NCBI GenBank assembly: GCA_030833845.1
Contig: JAURGK010000022.1
Coordinates: 1 to 38,754, forward strand
DNA: 38,754 nucleotides
Reading direction: 5' to 3'
DNA from: Crocinitomicaceae bacterium
GTDB lineage: Bacteria; Bacteroidota; Bacteroidia; Flavobacteriales_D; Crocinitomicaceae
Shown here: positions 34,314 to 38,754 of the stretch, in pieces
Layout of the letters: the number at the start of each line of letters is the position of its first letter
Numbering within the stretch: position 1 is the first letter of the stretch
Position numbers and translations under genes: made by a program
The notes under the pieces: generated by a model
Seen by the model: only the letters and a program-made list of their open reading frames with translations
The model's database searches: none
Told to the model about the DNA's origin: nothing

Positions 34314-34933
34314 TGATAGAAAAAGATATTTCTTTGGCGCAAAAGCGCCGCTACTATCAAAATAACCTAGAGGGCAAGAAGCACATACTTCTTGCCCTTC
34401 ATGGTTACGGACAACTTGCGCAATTTTTTTACAGGAAATTCAACATTATAGATGTAGATTGGGGCCTTGTTGTTCCTGAAGGCCCGCATCGATTTTATCT
34501 CAATGGCAGTTCTGGCCGCGTTGGTGCCTCATGGATGACCAAAGAATGGAGAGATCAAGATATTTTAGAAAACAATGCTTACCTGACTGCACTAGTCCAT
34601 GTAATTCATGAGGAAAATCCCAATGCTCAAATTCATTTGCTAGGCTTCTCGCAAGGAGGTGCGACAGCGGCCAGGCTTTATCAGAGCAACCCCAAATTAT
34701 TTGTACACCTGATTCTATGGGCGAGTATTTTTCCACCAGATTTAGAAAAATCCTCTTTCCCCCTTGGTGCCAAACTTGATTTTGCTATCGGCCAAAAAGA
34801 CATCTTTTATGAATCAGAAAATCAAAAAATGATAATGGCGGACTATAAAACCTTGGGTTTCAACATTTATCAATACAACGGCGGGCACAACATCGACCAA
34901 AACCTACTTGATACTATCCTATCAGCTATGTAA
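34313..34933 (+). CDS. Serine esterase, phospholipase/carboxylesterase family
   Basis: A 206-residue cytoplasmic alpha/beta hydrolase of the carboxylesterase 2 group (YpfH/EstA-like). HILLALHGYGQ near 24 is the oxyanion-hole HG motif; LLGFSQGGATAARLY near 107-121 contains the nucleophile serine in GFSQGG; FAIGQKDIFY near 155-164 contains the catalytic aspartate; and YNGGHNIDQN near 186 the histidine. The complete triad and length fit the family. Physiological esters are unknown. It shares one base with the upstream T9SS gene stop, implying translation coupling, though a shared function is not obvious. Its 3' end overlaps the convergent transporter gene by 12 nt. Confidence 0.83.
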   Translation: MIEKDISLAQKRRYYQNNLEGKKHILLALHGYGQLAQFFYRKFNIIDVDWGLVVPEGPHRFYLNGSSGRVGASWMTKEWRDQDILENNAYLTALVHVIHEENPNAQIHLLGFSQGGATAARLYQSNPKLFVHLILWASIFPPDLEKSSFPLGAKLDFAIGQKDIFYESENQKMIMADYKTLGFNIYQYNGGHNIDQNLLDTILSAM

Positions 34934-36199
34934 GTGGTGTTTTGCTTCCCACTTACCTACAACAGCTGTTGCAATGGAATTACCTAAAACATTTGTGGCT
35001 GAGCGGAACATATCACAAAAATGATCAATGGGTAAAATTAAGGCAATACCTTCGATAGGAATATTAAACATGCCACAAGTTGCAGCAACAACTACTAAAC
35101 TTGCTCTTGGCACCCCAGCAATGCCTTTGCTTGTTAACATCAAAACAATTAACATCGTGAGTTGTGTTCCGGTGTCTAGATCTACCCCATAGACTTGTGC
35201 AATAAAAATACTGGCAAAAGTCATGTACATCATACTTCCATCCAAATTAAAAGAATAGCCCAAAGGAAGCATAAAAGATACAATTCTATCCTTGATACCA
35301 TAGCGCTCTAATTCTTCGGTGAGTTTCGGAAATACAGCCTCACTGCTCGTTGTTCCAAAGGCTATAACTAAAGGGCTGACAATTCGCTGCAATAGATGTT
35401 TTATCTGACTACGTAAAAATACATAGCCAATCAGCAACAGCACCACCCACAAAGAACCAATCCCAACCAAAAATGAGCTAAAAAATTTGGTGTAAGTAAG
35501 CATCAATTCCGAAACATCCTTGACTGCAAAAACACCAGCAATTGCACCAAATACACCAATAGGAGCAAATTTCATGACATAATTGACCATCTTCAAAATA
35601 ATATGTGAAAATCTATCAAGTGCATTGATTACAGGCTTGGCGTTATCGCCAATAGAAGCAGCTGCCAATCCAAAAAAGATCGCGAAAATGACAATTTGTA
35701 AAATTTCATTACTCGCCATAGCCTCAAAAACAGATTTGGGAATGATATGCTCCACAAAGTGTTGTACAGAGAATACTTGCGTATTTTCAGTAAGTTCAGT
35801 GGCCGAAGCTACATCGGTATTGGATAGATTGACACCTACTCCTGGTTTTAAAAAATTGACCCAAAGTAATCCAATAACCAGTGAAATTAATGAGGCAGAG
35901 AAGAACCAAGCCAAAGCTCGCCCACCAATTCTCCCTACAGACTTGATATCACCAAGTTTGGCAATACCTACAATTAAGGTGGTGAGCACCAACGGTGCAA
36001 TAATCATTTGTACCAAACGAATAAAAATCGTTGCCAAAATCTTAATATAGGTACTAAATTGTAAAGCAGATTTTGAATCGAGGTAGTGATGAATAAAAGC
36101 TCCTAGCAAACCACCCAACAACATGGCAAGCAGAATATACTGCGTCAAACGGTTTTTTTTGGTTTTTGTATGCTGATTGGAGGTTGTATCGTTTATCAT
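34922..36199 (-). CDS. Dicarboxylate/amino acid:cation symporter (DAACS family)
   Basis: A 425-residue inner-membrane transporter importing dicarboxylates or acidic amino acids with Na+ or H+. It has the eight-helix, two-hairpin fold of the glutamate transporter family. Key parts: helix 1-3 (LLAMLLGGLLGAFIH, IIAPLVLTTLIVGIAKL), the hairpin HP1 FGTTSSEAVFPKL near 290, helix 7 SFNLDGSMMYM (the Na+-site N-x-D-G, usually NMDGT) near 320, and HP2 TSKGIAGVPRASLVV near 355. GTTSSE resembles DctA more than eukaryotic EAATs. The start at 36199 was chosen because the in-frame region upstream has no ATG closer than 36286 and encodes an atypical Cys/His-rich lead. A TTG-N19-TAATCTTG promoter fits the gap. 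Substrate remains uncertain. Confidence 0.87.
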   Translation of the reverse strand: MINDTTSNQHTKTKKNRLTQYILLAMLLGGLLGAFIHHYLDSKSALQFSTYIKILATIFIRLVQMIIAPLVLTTLIVGIAKLGDIKSVGRIGGRALAWFFSASLISLVIGLLWVNFLKPGVGVNLSNTDVASATELTENTQVFSVQHFVEHIIPKSVFEAMASNEILQIVIFAIFFGLAAASIGDNAKPVINALDRFSHIILKMVNYVMKFAPIGVFGAIAGVFAVKDVSELMLTYTKFFSSFLVGIGSLWVVLLLIGYVFLRSQIKHLLQRIVSPLVIAFGTTSSEAVFPKLTEELERYGIKDRIVSFMLPLGYSFNLDGSMMYMTFASIFIAQVYGVDLDTGTQLTMLIVLMLTSKGIAGVPRASLVVVAATCGMFNIPIEGIALILPIDHFCDMFRSATNVLGNSIATAVVGKWEAKHHLHS

Positions 36200-36256
36200 G
36201 GACCTTGGATTATAAATGAGCCTATGAAAATAGGAAAAAGGCCAAACATGGCAATG

Positions 36257-36286
36257 CAAGATTAGTATTCGTATATTTGAATTCAA
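36257..36286 (-). promoter_or_regulatory. Probable promoter of the DAACS transporter gene
   Basis: On the minus strand TTG (36286-36284), 19 nt, then TAATCTTG (36264-36257), one mismatch to TAnnTTTG, with ideal spacing. Confidence 0.5.
36272..36279 (+). promoter_or_regulatory. -7 box of the acyl-CoA carboxylase gene
   Basis: TATATTTG, exact TAnnTTTG match ending 14 nt before the ATG. It lies inside the divergent transporter promoter. Confidence 0.45.
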
Positions 36287-36293
36287 TCAAATT

Positions 36294-37934
36294 ATGACAA
36301 AAGCACAAGAAATCGAATACAATTTCAATGAAGATCAAATGCGTTTAAAAATAAGAACGCTAGAACTACAATTGGAAAGAATCCATCAAGGTGGAGGAAA
36401 GTCACGAATCGAGAAACAACACCAAAGCGGTAAACTCACGGCAAGAGAAAGGATAGCTGCATTGCTTGATCCAAATACACCTCAAATTGAAATTGGCGCA
36501 CTTGCCGGATACCAAATGTATGAGGAGCACGGAGGATGCCCTGCCGGTGGTGTCATTACCGTTCTAGGCTATGTCTCTAATAGACAATGTATTGTGGTAG
36601 CCAATGATGCAACTGTTAAGGCAGGAGCGTGGTTTCCTATTACTGGTAAAAAGAATCTTAGGGCGCAAGAAATAGCCATGGAAAATCATTTACCAATCAT
36701 CTACTTGGTTGATTCCGCAGGAGTTTACCTACCCATGCAAGAAGATATTTTTGCCGATAAAGAACATTTTGGTAGAATTTTCAGAAATAATGCAAAAATG
36801 TCTGCCATGGGAATTACACAAATAGCAGCAGTCATGGGTAGTTGTGTGGCAGGTGGGGCATACTTACCAATCATGTCTGATGAGTCTTTAATTGTAGATA
36901 AAACTGGGAGTATTTTTTTAGCAGGATCTTACTTGGTCAAGGCCGCGATTGGCGAAGAAATAGACAATGAATCGCTTGGAGGCGCAACTACACAAACTGA
37001 AATCTCAGGCATTTGCGACTATAAAGTACCTGATGATCACAGTTGCTTGCTTAAAATAAGAGATCTCATGAGTCGTATTGGCCACTCACAAAAAATAGCT
37101 TTTGATCGCATAGAAACCTCAGAACCTAGTGTTGCACCAAACCAAGCTTATGGAATTTTGCCTTCAGACCGCTCCAAACCCTATGACACCAGGGCGCTTC
37201 TTAAAACAATCGTGGACGCAAATTCTTTGAGTGAATACAAGGCAAACTTTGGCAAAACCCTCATTACCACTTTTGCACGGATTGATGGTTGGAGCGTGGG
37301 TATTGTTGCCAATAACAGAACGGTCGTCAAAAATGCAAAAGGCGAAATGCAATTTGGCGGGGTGATCTATTCAGATAGTGCAGACAAAGCTGCCAGATTT
37401 ATCATGCTTTGCAACCAAAAAAAGATACCTCTTGTTTTCTTGCATGACGTTACAGGTTTTATGGTTGGATCAAAAAGTGAACATGGCGGTATCATTAAAG
37501 ATGGCGCAAAAATGGTAAATGCCATGGCCAACAGTGTCGTCCCTAAATTCTCCATCGTGATAGGAAATTCCTATGGTGCAGGTAATTACGCCATGTGTGG
37601 AAAAGCTTATGACCCAAGATTGATAGTGGCTTGGCCAAGTGCAGAAATTGCTGTTATGTCGGGTGCAGCGGCAGCCAAAACTTTATTGCAAATCGAAATA
37701 GCAAAACTAAAAGCCAAAGGCAAAACCATAGATAGCAGCAAAGAACAATCCCTACTTGTGGAAATTGAGCAAAGATATAACGAACAAATATCACCTTATT
37801 ACGCCGCGAGTCGTTTATGGATCGATGCGATCATTGACCCTGTCGAGACTAGAAAAGTGATTTCTATGGGCATTGAGATGGCTGCCCACCAGGGAGAACT
37901 TGCTGAATTCAAGGTTGGTGTGTTACAAACCTAA
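36294..37934 (+). CDS. Acyl-CoA carboxylase carboxyltransferase (beta) subunit
   Basis: A 546-residue subunit transferring carboxylate from biotin to an acyl-CoA. It has the two crotonase-like carboxyltransferase domains: the N-terminal half with GKLTARERIAALLD near 43-56, EEHGGCPAGGVITVLGYV near 77-94, LVDSAGVYLPMQEDIF near 138-153 and the oxyanion-type MGSCVAGGAYLPIMSDE near 181-197; and the C-terminal half with FLHDVTGFMVGSKSEHGGI near 381-399 and GNSYGAGNYAMCGKAYDP near 424-441, followed by WPSAEIAVMSG. The GGAY...SDES pattern, FLAGSYLVKAAIGEEI and the ESLGGATTQTE stretch fit methylcrotonyl-CoA carboxylase beta best, but propionyl- or geranyl-CoA are possible. The biotin-carboxylase alpha subunit is not adjacent. 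Confidence 0.9.
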   Translation: MTKAQEIEYNFNEDQMRLKIRTLELQLERIHQGGGKSRIEKQHQSGKLTARERIAALLDPNTPQIEIGALAGYQMYEEHGGCPAGGVITVLGYVSNRQCIVVANDATVKAGAWFPITGKKNLRAQEIAMENHLPIIYLVDSAGVYLPMQEDIFADKEHFGRIFRNNAKMSAMGITQIAAVMGSCVAGGAYLPIMSDESLIVDKTGSIFLAGSYLVKAAIGEEIDNESLGGATTQTEISGICDYKVPDDHSCLLKIRDLMSRIGHSQKIAFDRIETSEPSVAPNQAYGILPSDRSKPYDTRALLKTIVDANSLSEYKANFGKTLITTFARIDGWSVGIVANNRTVVKNAKGEMQFGGVIYSDSADKAARFIMLCNQKKIPLVFLHDVTGFMVGSKSEHGGIIKDGAKMVNAMANSVVPKFSIVIGNSYGAGNYAMCGKAYDPRLIVAWPSAEIAVMSGAAAAKTLLQIEIAKLKAKGKTIDSSKEQSLLVEIEQRYNEQISPYYAASRLWIDAIIDPVETRKVISMGIEMAAHQGELAEFKVGVLQT

Positions 37935-38611
37935 TCTTCCTCAGCACTACTTTTCTTACCGTTGAAATAATAAGTGTACCCGAAGCCAACACTTAAAAAA
38001 GTAGAATTTCGATCGAATTCATTTACCTCATAACCTAAATTCCCTTCAAGACCAATCAACTGTGGAGAGAAAGAAATTCCATATAATGGATAGCCAATAG
38101 TGAGTCGAAAACTTTGATTGACGTCAGAAGTCAATACCAAACTTAGATTAGGTTCTATATACAAACCTTCGCGTTTGACAGGTACTTGGCCTATTTGGCT
38201 CAATGCATCTGTGACAACATAACTCTGTACCCAACCTAATCTACATCCTAAATCTGTACCAAATCTTTCGGTCCAAAAATGTTCGTGCCCAGTCTTGACA
38301 AAAGCAGCAGCAGAATGAATTCCACCATAAATTTTTGGAGTGACACGGAATTCATTGATCGCAAAATAGCTATAATGGAGACCTCCACCAAAATACATTC
38401 CAGATTTTAAAGCATATTGATAATGTGTACTGGCATGTACCAAACCCTGCATAATGGTTTGATAAGGCTTATTGACCATAGCATTGGGTAGGCATAAATC
38501 AAAGGTAAAAGAATCGTCAGGATCAATTTGCTGGGCATTGCTTTGCGTGGACAGACCAATGCACCAAACTAATGATACAAGCAAAGAATATTTTTTTTCC
38601 CAAAAAGACAT
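37931..38611 (-). CDS. Outer-membrane beta-barrel protein, function unknown
   Basis: A 226-residue exported protein. The ATG at 38611 starts a signal peptide (MSFWEKKYSLLVSLVWCIGLSTQSNAQ); an ATG 12 nt upstream adds four residues and is also possible. The mature part alternates strands and glycine turns: HYQYALKSGMYFGGGLHYSYFAI, GGIHSAAAFVKTGHEHFW, GTDLGCRLGWVQSYVV, LYIEPNLSLVLTSD, SFRLTIGYPLYGISFSP, and ends in FLSVGFGYTYYFNGKK, typical of eight-strand barrels. No closer family is recognised. The stop codon shares the four bases CTAA with the convergent carboxylase gene. To its right, about 80 nt away, lies the rRNA terminator on the same strand; it appears to be independently transcribed. 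Confidence 0.68.
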   Translation of the reverse strand: MSFWEKKYSLLVSLVWCIGLSTQSNAQQIDPDDSFTFDLCLPNAMVNKPYQTIMQGLVHASTHYQYALKSGMYFGGGLHYSYFAINEFRVTPKIYGGIHSAAAFVKTGHEHFWTERFGTDLGCRLGWVQSYVVTDALSQIGQVPVKREGLYIEPNLSLVLTSDVNQSFRLTIGYPLYGISFSPQLIGLEGNLGYEVNEFDRNSTFLSVGFGYTYYFNGKKSSAEED

Positions 38612-38689
38612 TGGATCATACATCAACAATAAATAAAACGCAGAATATGTTCAAAAGTTGCATTATTTTGGCTCGAATTAAGTCAAAAA

Positions 38690-38718
38690 AAAAGCCTCAC
38701 ATTTCTGTGAGGCTTTAA
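38690..38718 (-). terminator. rRNA operon terminator
   Basis: AAAGCCTCACA (38691-38701), loop TTTC, TGTGAGGCTTT (38706-38716): a perfect 11-bp stem with a GAAA tetraloop when read on the minus strand, followed there by a run of eight or so T. It stands directly after the 5S 3' end. Confidence 0.93.
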
Positions 38719-38720
38719 AA

Positions 38721-38754
38721 ATCGGCATCGACTTACTCTCCCACGATCAAAACC
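38721..38754 (-). rRNA. 5S ribosomal RNA, 3' end only
   Basis: Read on the minus strand the last bases are GATCGTGGGAGAGTAAGTC followed by GATGCCGAT, which match the conserved 3' part of 5S rRNA (GGGAGAGTA-x-GTCG-x-x-GCC). The rest of the gene and presumably 23S and 16S lie beyond the right edge. A terminator follows within a few bases. Confidence 0.82.

Noticed and set aside
36221..36234. CCTAT-GAAA-ATAGG hairpin
   Set aside because: A 5-bp stem within the transporter leader; too small to be interpreted.
36200..36286. 29-residue N-terminal extension of the DAACS transporter
   Set aside because: It would be encoded across the promoter region and has no transporter-like sequence; ATG at 36199 fits the family start.
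1..38754. Mobile elements, CRISPR arrays, toxin-antitoxin or defence modules
   Set aside because: No transposase, integrase, regularly spaced repeats or recognised defence proteins; gene content is housekeeping and envelope related.
1..38754. tRNA genes in intergenic gaps
   Set aside because: No gap contains a recognisable cloverleaf or T-arm sequence; most gaps are below 110 nt.

Overview
This window looks like chromosomal DNA of a Bacteroidota bacterium, most likely Flavobacteriales. The evidence is PorT, two large secreted proteins with type IX secretion (T9SS) sorting domains (one type B gliding-motility-like, one type A), the short Bacteroidetes form of arginine decarboxylase, a SusC-era style TonB receptor, an almost complete lack of Shine-Dalgarno sequences, and many copies of the Bacteroidetes -7 promoter box TAnnTTTG just upstream of genes. 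The genome is compact: there is no gene-free stretch above 300 bases, several genes overlap, and three convergent pairs share or overlap stop codons. The species cannot be named from this sequence.

Layout. 1-663: 5' part of a leucine/Glu-type dehydrogenase on the minus strand, cut by the window edge. 747-5138 (+): ABC exporter, small outer-membrane barrel with a palindromic promoter region, strong terminator, ComB-like phosphatase, S1/P1-type zinc phospholipase/nuclease. 5135-8410 (-): CtpA protease followed by EttA. 8485-13475 (+): DUF2459 protein, alpha/beta hydrolase, MurB, PheT. 13486-15294 (-): arginine decarboxylase and an orphan 122-residue protein. 15436-17721 (+): PcrA/UvrD helicase. 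17749-18426 (-): TrmD. 18483-26523 (+): a tightly packed probable operon of aspartate aminotransferase, heptose-7-phosphate kinase, MenG/UbiE, PorT, a COG2509 flavoprotein and a 936-residue T9SS type B surface protein. 26544-27719 (+): MnmA. 27771-28956: a 63-residue orphan (-) and a lipoprotein (+) carrying a surface-export-like motif. 29030-32077 (-): membrane-anchored small protein and a haem-receptor-like TonB receptor separated by a potentially structured leader. 32121-34933 (+): delta-60 / cysteine-repeat T9SS type A protein and a carboxylesterase. 34922-36199 (-): DAACS transporter. 36294-37934 (+): acyl-CoA carboxylase beta subunit. 37931-38611 (-): outer-membrane protein. 38690-38754: the 3' end of a 5S rRNA gene on the minus strand with its terminator, so an rRNA operon lies just beyond the right edge.

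How the genes work together. Most are housekeeping (translation, wall and LPS synthesis, menaquinone, tRNA modification, DNA repair). The envelope theme is strongest: PorT is part of the T9SS that would export the two sorting-domain proteins in this window, and several barrels and lipoproteins serve the outer membrane.

I found no clear new defence, mobile or biosynthetic system. The most interesting signals are regulatory: a recurrent TAnnTTTG box exactly 4 nt before five start codons (probable leaderless transcripts, two with GTG starts), a perfect 16-bp palindrome in a promoter spacer, and a nested inverted-repeat leader before the TonB receptor.
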